Source: Aquimarina sp. Aq78 (lineage in GTDB: Bacteria; Bacteroidota; Bacteroidia; Flavobacteriales; Flavobacteriaceae). From it: a DNA stretch of 64,000 nt. Shown here piece after piece: positions 33,398-42,992 of this stretch. Numbering within the stretch: the stretch's first letter is position 1; every line of letters begins with the position of its first letter. The DNA lies in the NCBI RefSeq assembly GCF_900299525.1, contig NZ_OMKA01000032.1, positions 1 to 64,000 of the forward strand, read 5' to 3'. The position numbers and the translations under genes are program-made. The notes beneath the pieces were generated by a model that was given only the letters and a program-made list of their open reading frames with translations, searched no databases and was not told the DNA's origin.

Positions 33398-36070
33398 TTA
33401 AAAATGAATTTTGATTCTGATGGCTTGTTCTAGCGAAATATCTTTGTCCTGTTCTTTTAAAGATTTTATAAACTCTGGTGTAACATTATGGATTTTAAGA
33501 CTCTTTGCTTGGTCAGCTGTTATATTTTTAAATCCTATATCTTTAAAAGATTGTACAAACTCTGGAGTGACCCTATGAATTTTAAATGACATGATATCAT
33601 CTAGTGGAAGATCACCAAATTGTGTCTTTTTAAACTCCTTAATATATTCTGGAGATACATTATGAATTTTAAGAGATATTAATTTGCTTATAGAGATATT
33701 AGGATATCCTATTTTTACATATTCTGAAGCAGCATTAGGAGATACGTTATGTATTTTTAATGATTTTGCCTCATCTAAAGAGACGTTTTTGTATCCAGCT
33801 TTTTTAAACGAATCAATAAAATCAGGTGTCACACTATGAATTTTTAAAGCAACTATATCATCCAAAGGAATGTTATTGTAGCCAGCCTTATTGAACATTT
33901 TGATAAATTCTGGCGTTACATTGTGTATTTTTAATTTGATGATATCATCAATAGGTACATTGTCATAACCAAGTTGTTTAAATTGTCTAATAAAATCATT
34001 TGGCGTTTGTTGATCATCTTGTGAGGCACCACGGCTATTGGTAGAACTCGACAGCGTATTTTGATCTCTTTTGCTTTTAGAAGAAGAAAAACCTTTAGCT
34101 GTTTTTACCTGGCCCGGTGTGATATCATGAATCTTTAATTTTATAGCTTCTTGTAACGAAATATTTTTTTGCCCAGCTTTTTTATATGCCTTTATAAGTT
34201 CTGGAGTTACCCCATGAATTTTGAGTTTCTTTGCCTCCTGTAAAGTAATATTTGGGTATCCAGCTTTCTTAAAATTATTTATATATACCGGAGTAACGTT
34301 ATGAATTTTAAGGTTTTTGGCTTCTCTTACAGTAATATTTGTATGTCCGGCCTTTTTAAATGATTCAATAAAATCTGGAGTCACATCGTGAATTTTTAAT
34401 TTCATATAATCATCAAGAGATAGGTTACCATAACCGTTATTTTGATATGATTTAATAAATTCAGAGGATACATTATGGATTTTAGCTTTTGTAATCTTTT
34501 TTAAAGATGTTTTATTACCGTTTAATGTATTGATGAATGAAATATAGGCAACATCAACATCGAACAAATTAAGTTTACTAACCTCTTCCATTGTATAATT
34601 CTCATAGCCTAATCTGGCAAGTTCTTTTCGATACATTTTTAGCTTATCAAGCGGAAGTGATTTATGAATAATATCTTCAAAATCATCTTGATCTATTTTT
34701 AGATTTTCACGCTTCAGATAACTAAGGTAATTGTTGTCAAAACCAGTAAGGAAACAATGAATTAAATCTTTGTTGTCTACTCGTAACCCATAGGCTTTAA
34801 GTGATTTAATAAAAGTTTCATTAGGAACAAAAGTATACCTTCCATCACCAATTTTGTTATCAAACTGACCAACATAGGTTATAGTTCCTGCATCTTTGGT
34901 AATTTTAAATTGTTGTCGATCTCCAGTAGGGAAATCTTTAAAATAAATTGGATCATAACATCTTGTCATAGACCAGAAATTTCGTTTAAGAGGCTCAGCA
35001 CTTCGGTACATAATACATAATTTACCTCCTCCAACTTCGGCATCCCAAACTCCTTTGGTAAAGTCATTTTGGGCACTGGATGATATAGATTCTTTTCTAA
35101 AATCTACAGTTGGATCCATAGATTCTTTATCATAATTTACCAGTATTTCATTTGGCTTTACCGGATTAAAAGAAAACACGGTGATGGCGAGTAGTGGAAT
35201 AATGATTAGGTATTTCCACCCTGATTTTGATGTTGATTTTTTAGAATTCATCATGAGTATTCGTTTTTTGAGAAATGATTGATTGTAACTTGTCGCCAAA
35301 CCTGTTGGCATATTTGGGGTGGAGACTTTTAGAAGATTCATTTGATAAACTTCTCTGTCCTCACCTATATTAAGCATGTTATTGTCGGTTAGGTATTCTA
35401 GATTGTTATCGATGGCTCTGCGGTATAACCAGGCAAAAGGATTAAACCACTGCATCATCACCAATAACTCAACTAATAACATATCGACACTATGTTTACC
35501 TTTGATATGTACTTGTTCGTGTTTTAGGATTTGTAAATACGTATCAGGATTGTATTGACTGGGATTCATAAATATCCGATTCCAAAACGAGTAAGGAGCA
35601 TGTTTTTTATCGGTTTCGACAATTTTATAATCATCAACTTCTACGGTAGGGTATTTAGAAATACGATATAATAGAACTCCCAATTGAATGATGAAATGAA
35701 TACCAAATACCAATATACCTAACACATATATGTACAGCAGAATTGATCCCCAATCTAAAGATTTACTAATCGAAGTAGTACTAATACTAGAAGTATCTAT
35801 AGTTGATGTGTCTTCAATTTTTGTACTTACTTCTGGTGTTTTATGGTCTGTAATTAGAGAATTTGATGGTTGCATTTCTGCTTCTTGAAATAGAGCACTT
35901 TTAAATGATAAATTTTCGGGAACCGTAATAAAAGGTAAAGTGAACGAAAGTATCACCAATGATAATAATACCCATCTGTTTAAATGGTAAAAGGTCTCTT
36001 TAGAAAGAAAAAATCTATATATAATATATGATAATCCTATTAATGCCGAGCTATGTATGATATAGTCCAT
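33398..36070 (-). CDS. M56 (BlaR1-like) membrane peptidase with twelve KIH repeats
   Basis: An 890-residue integral-membrane sensor protease. The N-terminal part has about four hydrophobic segments and the zinc motif H184-E-Q-V-H, followed by NLEYLTDNNML and a fourth span (KYLIIIPLLAITVFSF near 280). The periplasmic part begins with a domain (about 330-460). From residue about 529 to the end there are twelve KIH motifs spaced 29 residues apart (LKIHNVTPEFIKSFKKAGY type), interrupted by one Ser-rich linker. A penicillin-binding sensor domain (SxxK) is absent. The repressor BlaI is encoded immediately upstream with a 1-nt overlap (TAATG), so this protein probably cleaves or triggers loss of BlaI when the repeat domain detects its ligand. 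Confidence 0.88.
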   Translation of the reverse strand: MDYIIHSSALIGLSYIIYRFFLSKETFYHLNRWVLLSLVILSFTLPFITVPENLSFKSALFQEAEMQPSNSLITDHKTPEVSTKIEDTSTIDTSSISTTSISKSLDWGSILLYIYVLGILVFGIHFIIQLGVLLYRISKYPTVEVDDYKIVETDKKHAPYSFWNRIFMNPSQYNPDTYLQILKHEQVHIKGKHSVDMLLVELLVMMQWFNPFAWLYRRAIDNNLEYLTDNNMLNIGEDREVYQMNLLKVSTPNMPTGLATSYNQSFLKKRILMMNSKKSTSKSGWKYLIIIPLLAITVFSFNPVKPNEILVNYDKESMDPTVDFRKESISSSAQNDFTKGVWDAEVGGGKLCIMYRSAEPLKRNFWSMTRCYDPIYFKDFPTGDRQQFKITKDAGTITYVGQFDNKIGDGRYTFVPNETFIKSLKAYGLRVDNKDLIHCFLTGFDNNYLSYLKRENLKIDQDDFEDIIHKSLPLDKLKMYRKELARLGYENYTMEEVSKLNLFDVDVAYISFINTLNGNKTSLKKITKAKIHNVSSEFIKSYQNNGYGNLSLDDYMKLKIHDVTPDFIESFKKAGHTNITVREAKNLKIHNVTPVYINNFKKAGYPNITLQEAKKLKIHGVTPELIKAYKKAGQKNISLQEAIKLKIHDITPGQVKTAKGFSSSKSKRDQNTLSSSTNSRGASQDDQQTPNDFIRQFKQLGYDNVPIDDIIKLKIHNVTPEFIKMFNKAGYNNIPLDDIVALKIHSVTPDFIDSFKKAGYKNVSLDEAKSLKIHNVSPNAASEYVKIGYPNISISKLISLKIHNVSPEYIKEFKKTQFGDLPLDDIMSFKIHRVTPEFVQSFKDIGFKNITADQAKSLKIHNVTPEFIKSLKEQDKDISLEQAIRIKIHF

Positions 36071-36429
36071 TATTTCTTGTTTTTTATCAGTTGAATTATT
36101 TCCTCTAATTCGTCGGTATTTATTTTCTCTTCTTTGGCAAAGAATTTAACCAAAGCCAAAGGAGAATTGTCAAAATAATTGTGCATTACTTCGCCCAAGA
36201 CTTCCTTTTGGTACTCATCTTTTGATACTAAGGGATAATATTGAAAACTGTTTCCGTAAGCTACATGACTTATAAACCCTTTTTCTTCTAAAATTTTTAC
36301 GATAGTAGCAGTAGTATTATAATGTGGTTTAGGATCAGAAAGCTCTTCTATGATCTCTTTTATAAATGCTTTTTCCAACTTCCACAGACTTTGCATAATC
36401 TGTTCTTCTCTTTTGGCTAATTTTTGCAT
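36070..36429 (-). CDS. BlaI/MecI/CopY family repressor
   Basis: A 119-residue winged-helix repressor. Features are AKREEQIMQSLWKLEKAFIKEI, the recognition region PHYNTTATIVKILEEKGFISH, and a C-terminal dimerisation helix (ALVKFFAKEEKINTDELEEI). I choose the ATG at 36429, since the -7 element at 36455-36448 would place the transcription start downstream of the ATG at 36450. Its stop codon overlaps the start of the M56 gene, so the two are translationally coupled. It probably represses its own operon through the dyads at 36478-36513. Confidence 0.93.
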   Translation of the reverse strand: MQKLAKREEQIMQSLWKLEKAFIKEIIEELSDPKPHYNTTATIVKILEEKGFISHVAYGNSFQYYPLVSKDEYQKEVLGEVMHNYFDNSPLALVKFFAKEEKINTDELEEIIQLIKNKK

Positions 36430-36447
36430 AGTATCAATTTTATAAAG

Positions 36448-36513
36448 CAAACCTACTACTAATCTTTTAGTTTTGCAACTAATTAATTAGTAGTTCGACT
36501 AATTAATTAGTAG
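36448..36513 (-). promoter_or_regulatory. BlaI-type promoter with tandem dyad operators
   Basis: TAGGTTTG (36455-36448, minus strand) is a Bacteroidota -7 element. Upstream are two identical 16-bp segments, ACTAATTAATTAGTAG at 36478-36493 and 36498-36513, at exactly 20-bp period. Each contains the perfect 14-bp palindrome ACTAATTAATTAGT. A further ACTACTAAT half-site lies next to the -7. The palindromes cover the -33 region, as expected for repression. Confidence 0.7.
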
Positions 36514-36654
36514 TTTTAGCGTGTTAGCAATTGATTCTAAAGGGTTTTCTAGAAGGTGTTAAAAAAATGATAATATGTTTTAGAAGAGTAGATTTCTAAA
36601 AAATGATTACCATTTTAGAAAATTGTTTCTACTTTTTTTTGAAGAAGTAAATAT

Positions 36655-37314
36655 CTATTCTAATAATAACTGTAATTCATCACGATTGAGTAGTTCGGGA
36701 GTATATTCTGTTACAACCCCATAATTAAAAAATGAACTTTTCATCTTAGTACTATCTTCAATTAGATCAAATATGTTGGTGTAAAAACGTTCAACTTTAT
36801 CATCTTTAGTATTCATGATAAACGATGAGGCAGTAGTGATAAATTCATCTTTCTGATATTCTTTTAACCTTAATAGTTTGAATTCGATCAAGGGTGCAGT
36901 TGATGTGATATTCGCTAACTTAATGGGTTTAGAATATGAAGTGCAATCAAAACAAACTATTAATTTTTTCTGATTTGATTTTAGTTGATAAGAGATAGTA
37001 ATTTCTGTATTGACCAGTTTTTCAAAACCGTCCATATCTACAAATGCCAAGGTGTCATTAGTACTTGTTTTAGCAGTGAGAACCGTTGTAAGGTAATCAT
37101 CGGGCATGATTAAAACTTCTTCAACAGATAAAACGGTTGCTTTTATGGTACTAATTTTATTATCCTGACTATGAGTAGCGGTAATCTCATTGCTGTTTTT
37201 TGATTGGCTAATAGTTTCTTTTGAATTTTTATTAGTGTTACATGAGAGGCAACAAATCAAAATAGTAAATAAAAGAAGGGTATTTGCTTTCACAATATTT
37301 GTTTTATAGAGCAC
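36655..37314 (-). CDS. hypothetical lipoprotein
   Basis: A 219-residue lipoprotein (lipobox ICCLSC, Cys about residue 25) with a Ser/Thr-rich stretch and then a mostly beta region. The C-terminal part carries an FFNYGVVTEYTPELLNRDELQLLLE helix. I do not recognise the family. It is separated from the BlaI gene by about 200 bp and transcribed in the same direction downstream of the dehydratase gene, so no operon partner can be assigned. Probable location is periplasmic or outer membrane. Confidence 0.6.
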   Translation of the reverse strand: MLYKTNIVKANTLLLFTILICCLSCNTNKNSKETISQSKNSNEITATHSQDNKISTIKATVLSVEEVLIMPDDYLTTVLTAKTSTNDTLAFVDMDGFEKLVNTEITISYQLKSNQKKLIVCFDCTSYSKPIKLANITSTAPLIEFKLLRLKEYQKDEFITTASSFIMNTKDDKVERFYTNIFDLIEDSTKMKSSFFNYGVVTEYTPELLNRDELQLLLE

Positions 37315-37397
37315 ATAATTTATTATAAATGTAATACATAAATGTTATGCAAGAGTACACTGTTTTCAGGGGAAATGTTATTATGGATATTTTAATA

Positions 37398-38336
37398 TTA
37401 AGAAAACGGAAGATTCCCTAAATCTACGTTACCTCCCGAGATGATAATCCCAACTTTTTTACCTTTAAAACGTTCTTTATTATGAAGTAAAGCTGCAAAA
37501 GAAACAGCAGAAGATGGTTCTATAACGATTTTCATACGTTCCCATATCAATTTCATTGCTGCAATAATTTCTTGTTCTTCAACTCTAATGATTTCTGAAA
37601 CATATTTTTGAAGAATAGGGAAATTAACATCTCCTAGCTGTGTTTTGAGCCCGTCTGCAATAGTATTTATGGTTTCATTAGTTTCAATTTTACCACTTTG
37701 TAAAGACCGATATGCATCATCAACTTCATAAGGTTCGCCTCCTATCACGATACATTGATTACCATAGAAGTGAGCTGCCAAAGCGGTTCCTGCAATAAGT
37801 CCACCACCACCAACCGGAGTAAAAAGATATTCGAGATCTGGATACTCTTCTAATAGCTCTAAGGCAGCAGTACCCTGACCTAAAATTACATTTAGATCAT
37901 TTGATGGATGCAAAAATGTGGCACCTTTTTCTTGTTGAATTTGAATGGCAGTTTGTTCTCGATCTTCAAGAGTAGGAGGGCATTCAATGATTTCACCTCC
38001 ATATCCTTTTACTGCATCTTTTTTAACCTGTGGAGCATTAGATGGCATTACGATATAGGCCTTGATGCCTATACTTTGTGCAGCCAACGACAAAGCTTGT
38101 GCAAAATTACCAGAAGAATGTGTTACGACACCTTTAGATTTTTGATCCTCAGATAATCTTAAAATAGCATGGGCAGCACCTCTCATCTTGAATGCTCCCA
38201 TACGCTGAAAATTTTCACATTTAAAATATAACTCTGCTCCAGAAATCTCATTAAGCAACCTCGAAGTAAGTACAGGAGTTTTGTGAATATAGGGAGTAAT
38301 GCTTTGATGGCAGTCTTTTAGCTCTTGTTTAGTCAT
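37398..38336 (-). CDS. threonine/serine dehydratase family enzyme
   Basis: A 312-residue fold-type II PLP enzyme. The cofactor Lys is residue 50 in FQRMGAFKMRGA. The SSGNFAQ motif binds the substrate carboxylate, and the phosphate-binding loop is GGGGLIAG. The C-terminus ends IISGGNVDLGNLPF. These motifs fit threonine/serine dehydratases and serine racemases. There is no C-terminal ACT regulatory domain, so it is the catabolic or racemase-like short form. The specific substrate cannot be separated by sequence inspection alone. It is a single gene on the minus strand, 72 nt before the methyltransferase gene. Confidence 0.88.
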   Translation of the reverse strand: MTKQELKDCHQSITPYIHKTPVLTSRLLNEISGAELYFKCENFQRMGAFKMRGAAHAILRLSEDQKSKGVVTHSSGNFAQALSLAAQSIGIKAYIVMPSNAPQVKKDAVKGYGGEIIECPPTLEDREQTAIQIQQEKGATFLHPSNDLNVILGQGTAALELLEEYPDLEYLFTPVGGGGLIAGTALAAHFYGNQCIVIGGEPYEVDDAYRSLQSGKIETNETINTIADGLKTQLGDVNFPILQKYVSEIIRVEEQEIIAAMKLIWERMKIVIEPSSAVSFAALLHNKERFKGKKVGIIISGGNVDLGNLPFS

Positions 38337-38408
38337 TTTGATGTAATATTAATATAGAAGCCTATAATTATAATTTTATTGAATTAACAAAAATAGATAT
38401 TGTAATTT

Positions 38409-39065
38409 TTAACCTTTATCTCTTGATCTTTTCTTCCCGATTAGTAGTGTATTGGCTCCTTGAACCTGATTGTGTTGTGAAAATTCGATATCGGGTTTAA
38501 CTATGGATTTAAGAGATTCGATTTTGATGTTTTCTTTCAAATTAATTCCGGCATTAAACACGATTTGTCCATCAGGTTTTAATAAAGGAATGAGGTTTTT
38601 CCAGAATTGACTTTCATAAAACTTTTCAGGAACTTGATTATCGATAAAAATATCGATGATTATAATTTCAAATTGCGATACACAATGATCGACATAGAAA
38701 AAAGCATCTTCACAATTGATTTCGAGATTGTGATTACCGGTTATATTAAATTCGTTTTTAGCGATTTCAATAACCATTTCATCAATTTCTACAGCCGTAA
38801 TTTTTCCGTGATGATCAAATGTATTCCTAAGGGTTTCTATTATACTCCCACCCCCAAGTCCTAGTAAAAGAGTTTCACTATTGGTAGAAATATCTATTTG
38901 CGAAAGTCCGTAGCTAAGTAATTTTTGTAACGATCCGTAGGAGTAATTTGCATTTTGACTATCCAGTACTTTTTTACCGTTCATCCATGTGAGTTCTAAT
39001 GTTCCGTTAATTTTTGAAGGAATTTCTTTGGTAAATGGCCATAGATAACTTAATAATCTCTTCAT
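38409..39065 (-). CDS. spermidine-synthase-like methyltransferase
   Basis: A 218-residue Rossmann protein. The SAM/decarboxySAM-binding glycine loop is LLLGLGGGSIIETLR; the acidic strand end follows in ITAVEIDEMVIEIAK, then INCEDAFFYVD and IIIIDIFIDNQVPE. Spermidine synthases share this layout, but the putrescine-contacting N-terminal beta-hairpin is short here. I therefore assign only the superfamily. Similar short proteins in Bacteroidota are annotated spermidine synthase or as generic methyltransferase. Confidence 0.75.
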   Translation of the reverse strand: MKRLLSYLWPFTKEIPSKINGTLELTWMNGKKVLDSQNANYSYGSLQKLLSYGLSQIDISTNSETLLLGLGGGSIIETLRNTFDHHGKITAVEIDEMVIEIAKNEFNITGNHNLEINCEDAFFYVDHCVSQFEIIIIDIFIDNQVPEKFYESQFWKNLIPLLKPDGQIVFNAGINLKENIKIESLKSIVKPDIEFSQHNQVQGANTLLIGKKRSRDKG

Positions 39066-39122
39066 GTACTTTTGCGCAAAAAAATGGATTGTTTAATTTT
39101 CTTATAGGTGGTAGTATTTTAA

Positions 39123-39533
39123 TTAGGCATACGTACTTAATGCTGTAGTGCCAGCTTCGGCTACGGCATGATCGTTTTCTATGCTGCTACCACTTACTCC
39201 AATAGCTCCTATTATATCTCCCGAATTGTTTTTAATAGGAACACCACCAGGAAAAGTAATTAATCCGCCATTAGAATGTTCTATATTGTATAGAGGGCCT
39301 CCTGGTTGCGAAAGCTCTCCAATAACACCAGTGTTTTTACCAAAAAGACAGGCAGTTCTCGCTTTCTTAATTGAAATATCTGTAGAGCCTAACCATGCTT
39401 GATCCATACGAGCGAAGGCAATAAGATTTGCCCCAGAATCTACTATTGCGATATTCATTTGTGTCTGTATAGCTATTGCTTTTTCTTTTGCAGCGACAAT
39501 AATTTTTTCGGCTTGTTCTAGAGTAATATTCAT
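39123..39533 (-). CDS. GlcG/HbpS family haem-binding-like protein
   Basis: A 136-residue protein of the GlcG/HbpS family (DUF336). The typical features are the N-terminal helix [17 protein letters not shown], the strand [19 protein letters not shown], the [11 protein letters not shown] loop, and the closing [25 protein letters not shown] choose the start at 39533, directly before the family's first helix; an in-frame ATG 10 codons earlier is possible. Some family members bind haem or cobalamin, others are of unknown function. It stands alone on the minus strand. Confidence 0.85.
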   Translation of the reverse strand: MNITLEQAEKIIVAAKEKAIAIQTQMNIAIVDSGANLIAFARMDQAWLGSTDISIKKARTACLFGKNTGVIGELSQPGGPLYNIEHSNGGLITFPGGVPIKNNSGDIIGAIGVSGSSIENDHAVAEAGTTALSTYA

Positions 39534-39659
39534 TATTTTTTTGTTTGTAAAATTGTGATTCAAAAGTAACGTTAACTATTTAATTTCATGATGTTTTTAA
39601 CACAGATCAATAAACTTTATAATTTTAGAAAGAAGAGGTTATTATACTTAATTCAATTA

Positions 39660-40898
39660 CTATTGATTAAAAGTCTTACTCAATAAATTTCTGCTTTTAC
39701 TCCATGAAGTATAACGATATTCTCTATTTTTTGAAGCGCTTTCTCTGTTTTTTAAGCTTAAGTGTGTTTTGTCTACCTGTTTACTTCGGTACCCCAAAAG
39801 ATGAAAGAACTGTTTTGTGAAAAAACGAGCAATCTTAAGATTAACTGTAAGTTCATTTTTTTTATTTGAAGCCCAATGAACACCTGGAAGAATAGTAATT
39901 ATATTATCAAAATGTGTTTTACGAAGGATTGTTGACAGCTTTAAAAATATCGGATGTACACTATGAATTGCAAAAAAACCATCATTACCTTGATTTTGAT
40001 ATAGCGGCATAAATATTCTGCCATTTTTTGAAGCTGTTATTATTTTTCCATTACTATGAGCAAGTTGTTCTCCTTTTTGGATATGCTGAAAATTGACAAA
40101 TCCGGGTTTCATTTTAAAGACTTCGTCTTCTTTAATTTGGTAGCGCCAATAGATTTCATAAATTCCCATAGGAGCTTCTGAACCTTTAAGTAGAAGATTA
40201 TAATGATAATTATAACTAATATCTGTTTTTGTGATACTATTAGCAAAAATCATAGTAAGGTAGATAAATGAAATATGATTTTGAATTGCAGCCGGATCGT
40301 CATGTTGTCCACCTTCAAAACCAAAAGACACATACCCTAATTCATTAATATAACTTAGTAATGGACCATCAAGGTATTCTTCTATACCTAATATCATAGG
40401 TATGGGATATTGCATGGTATATTTTCTATTAAGCAAGCTATCGTTTACTGTAAGAAAAGGTATCGTTTTGCTTGAAGTTGTATGAAGATCCATAAAATAA
40501 AATGGACCATTTTCAATATTAAGTATTTTTTTGATAATGTGATAGATATCACGTTGTTGTTCTATATCGATATTTGTATCAAAATCATTGTGTTGCTTAG
40601 ACAAATCTTTAACTCTATCGATGTTCCACAAACGATTTAGATCTTCTTCTTGGTATCGCTCACCTTTTGCTAATGCAGGTAGATTGCCACTTATTGCGTA
40701 AATATTTCCCTTTATATTTATCTTCTTGTTTTTTATAACGTTTAATACCTTGTGTAGTGCAAATATTCCGGCAGGTTCATTGCCATGAATACCCGCAATA
40801 AAAATAAGAGTAGGGCCAGGTTGTGACCCTTTTATATGTCCTATTATACGTTCAATTTCAATAGATTGATCTAGTGCTTTACTATAAACTTTTACCAT
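39660..40898 (-). CDS. AstE/AspA-like zinc carboxypeptidase family protein
   Basis: A 412-residue member of the succinylglutamate desuccinylase/aspartoacylase (M14) group. Zinc ligands are visible in FIAGIHGNEPAG (His and Glu) and MDLHTTSS (His). The segment YVSFGFEGGQHDDP carries the catalytic region Glu. In the known enzymes a zinc-bound water hydrolyses an N-acyl amino acid or peptide. It overlaps the 3' end of the GCS2-CBS gene by 17 bp, so the two are almost certainly cotranslated and functionally connected, possibly in handling a small peptide or acyl amino acid made by the ligase. Substrate unknown. Confidence 0.8.
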   Translation of the reverse strand: MVKVYSKALDQSIEIERIIGHIKGSQPGPTLIFIAGIHGNEPAGIFALHKVLNVIKNKKINIKGNIYAISGNLPALAKGERYQEEDLNRLWNIDRVKDLSKQHNDFDTNIDIEQQRDIYHIIKKILNIENGPFYFMDLHTTSSKTIPFLTVNDSLLNRKYTMQYPIPMILGIEEYLDGPLLSYINELGYVSFGFEGGQHDDPAAIQNHISFIYLTMIFANSITKTDISYNYHYNLLLKGSEAPMGIYEIYWRYQIKEDEVFKMKPGFVNFQHIQKGEQLAHSNGKIITASKNGRIFMPLYQNQGNDGFFAIHSVHPIFLKLSTILRKTHFDNIITILPGVHWASNKKNELTVNLKIARFFTKQFFHLLGYRSKQVDKTHLSLKNRESASKNREYRYTSWSKSRNLLSKTFNQ

Positions 40899-42762
40899 GG
40901 TCGAATGCTATTATGTCTTTTATAGTAATAATCCCTACGAGATCTTGTTTTTGAACCACCGGGAGACAGCCAATCTCATGTTTCTTCATTATTTGAATAG
41001 CTTTTAATATGGTAGTTTTTGGCTGAACCGTTATTACTTTTTTTATCATAATGTCGGATACAATAGAGTTTTCGTTATTTTTTTTCTGATCCTGAATATT
41101 TTTTACATGATTCCAGGTTAATAACCCGCAAAGTTTTCCCGGTTTATTTTCTACAGGAACATGATGAATATTTTTCCATTTCATTATGCTTGTAGCCAGG
41201 CTTGCCAAATCGTATTTGTCAACGGTAAACAATTTGGTAGACATGATATGTCCAACCAATGATGCTTCTTTGTATTTTTTTGATGGTTTAGTTTTGAGTA
41301 TTGGCCATTCATGACCTGGTAATTCACTCTGCTGGTTTTGATATATGGTTTCGGTTAATGTTCTTAGCGCATCATCTCTTTTCATGTTTTTTTGAAATGA
41401 ACGATAGCTTCTGATATTCCAGTCTGATGCTGTGATACCTTTTGCTCGTTTTTCTATGATTTGCAAAAATCGCTCTATGTCGTTAGGAGCTACATTCGCC
41501 TTTTCTAAACCAGAATGAGCTATAGGTAATAGTTCTTTTATTACCAGATCTTGGATAGAAATAGGATTCCCCATCCAATTTAAAATGGCATCTTTTCCGC
41601 TTCGGGCTGCTTTTATAAAATTTCCTTTAGCGTCTCTAAAATCCATGCATTTTGACATATCATCAAACTTTGATGGACGCCCAATCATCAACCCGGCCCA
41701 GAAAGCAAAATTTGCAATTTCATCAAGAGTAGTCGGTCCTGATGGAATATAACGATTTTCGATTCTAACATGCGCTTTTCCTCCTCCAACACCATAGCAA
41801 GGACGATTCCATCGATATACAGTACCATTGTGTAAGGAAAGTGCTTGTAATTTTGGGATATTCCCTTTTTTTAATTCTGAAAGTGAATTTGCAGTTATAT
41901 CACGTGATAAAACAACTTTGTGCTGTGCAATATCATTTTTAAAAATCTCTACAACAGATCCTGATGCCCATTCATTACTAAAGCTTACTCTGGCTCTACG
42001 GTCTTTTAAAGCATAAGAAGAGCTTCTGATATCCATACTCTGACGAAACAATGCAATTCGGGTTTCACTCCATAACTCTCTTCCAAATAATAAAGGTGAA
42101 TTTGTACATAGCCCAAGAACAGGGGCCGATATTGCCTGCGCCCAATTATAGCTAGAGACAAAATCCTGAGGAGGAATCTGAAGATGCATTTGGAAACTGG
42201 TATTGCAAGCTTCAAAAAGTACAGATTCATGATGTATACTCAATTCATCCACGTTTCTAATATGAAGCTCAAAATCTGTACCTCTTTGAGTTCGCAGAAT
42301 ATCATTCAAAGCAGAATATCTAGGGTTAGAGGTCATATATTCTAATTCTAGATGACGTTTTCTAATAGTTGGTAAAATACCAGTAAGTACTATTTTGGTA
42401 TCAAATTGAGCAGCTGTGATTTTAGCTTTGGTAAGTAATTGATTTAATTCATTTTCAACTTTAGAAAAGCAATCTTTCTTAAGCTCTAAAGGATCCAGAT
42501 TGATCTCCAGATTATATTTTGCCAATTCTGTTGTAAAATGAGCATCATTAATTGCTCTTAGAATTTCTTCTGCATTTTTTGCGGGCCTCCAATTATTATT
42601 AACGAGACAAAATTCTTGTTCTGCGCCGATACGAACAATATCTTTTTCGATTAAATCTTGCTCTATCATGATTTCCAGAGCTTTGATATCATCAAGTAAA
42701 TGTTTTATAAATTCGGCTCGGTTTCTTTGATCAGTACTACTATGAACATTGTGCTCTCCCAT
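40882..42762 (-). CDS. glutamate-cysteine-ligase-like (GCS2) protein fused to CBS domains
   Basis: A 626-residue two-part protein. Residues about 1-470 resemble the GCS2-type carboxylate-amine ligases, with RIGAEQEFCLV (the acidic metal site), INLDPLEL, and the WSETRIALFRQS, GKAHVRIENRYIPSGPT and FWAGLMIGRP regions. Residues about 500-626 contain two CBS domains (DIMIKKVITVQPKTTILKAI), which usually bind adenine nucleotides and regulate activity. I choose the ATG at 42762; a longer reading from an upstream GTG adds a hydrophobic leader foreign to the family. The 17-bp overlap with the AstE-like gene suggests one pathway. Product could be gamma-glutamylcysteine or another dipeptide; unresolved. 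Confidence 0.8.
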   Translation of the reverse strand: MGEHNVHSSTDQRNRAEFIKHLLDDIKALEIMIEQDLIEKDIVRIGAEQEFCLVNNNWRPAKNAEEILRAINDAHFTTELAKYNLEINLDPLELKKDCFSKVENELNQLLTKAKITAAQFDTKIVLTGILPTIRKRHLELEYMTSNPRYSALNDILRTQRGTDFELHIRNVDELSIHHESVLFEACNTSFQMHLQIPPQDFVSSYNWAQAISAPVLGLCTNSPLLFGRELWSETRIALFRQSMDIRSSSYALKDRRARVSFSNEWASGSVVEIFKNDIAQHKVVLSRDITANSLSELKKGNIPKLQALSLHNGTVYRWNRPCYGVGGGKAHVRIENRYIPSGPTTLDEIANFAFWAGLMIGRPSKFDDMSKCMDFRDAKGNFIKAARSGKDAILNWMGNPISIQDLVIKELLPIAHSGLEKANVAPNDIERFLQIIEKRAKGITASDWNIRSYRSFQKNMKRDDALRTLTETIYQNQQSELPGHEWPILKTKPSKKYKEASLVGHIMSTKLFTVDKYDLASLATSIMKWKNIHHVPVENKPGKLCGLLTWNHVKNIQDQKKNNENSIVSDIMIKKVITVQPKTTILKAIQIMKKHEIGCLPVVQKQDLVGIITIKDIIAFDHGKSL

Positions 42763-42992
42763 AATAATGCGTATTGTGATTATGGTGAATATTACAGATA
42801 TCGTACTCACTATAATTAGTTATAAAAAGATGCCGATATGATCTTATGATCAGCGGTGGTTTTAAAAATATTGACTTTTTTAGTTAAAAAAAATGCGATT
42901 TGTCATAGTTCTTTGTTTTTTTTACAATTAATAGTGAAGAAATGATTCATAAAAAATAGAAGAAATATAAAAATTAAACAGGGAGAGTTTAT

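Noticed and set aside
33398-36070. The M56 protein as a beta-lactam resistance sensor
   Set aside because: It lacks a penicillin-binding sensor domain; the periplasmic part is made of KIH repeats. The class C hydrolase nearby is not evidence of resistance.
39123-39533. GlcG/HbpS-like protein as part of the cobalamin cluster, since relatives can bind corrinoids
   Set aside because: It lies about 9 kb away from the cluster with unrelated genes in between and has no riboswitch.
42763-42810. Hydrophobic N-terminal leader of the GCS2-CBS protein as a signal peptide
   Set aside because: It depends on an upstream GTG without a good ribosome binding site and is foreign to this cytoplasmic ligase family.
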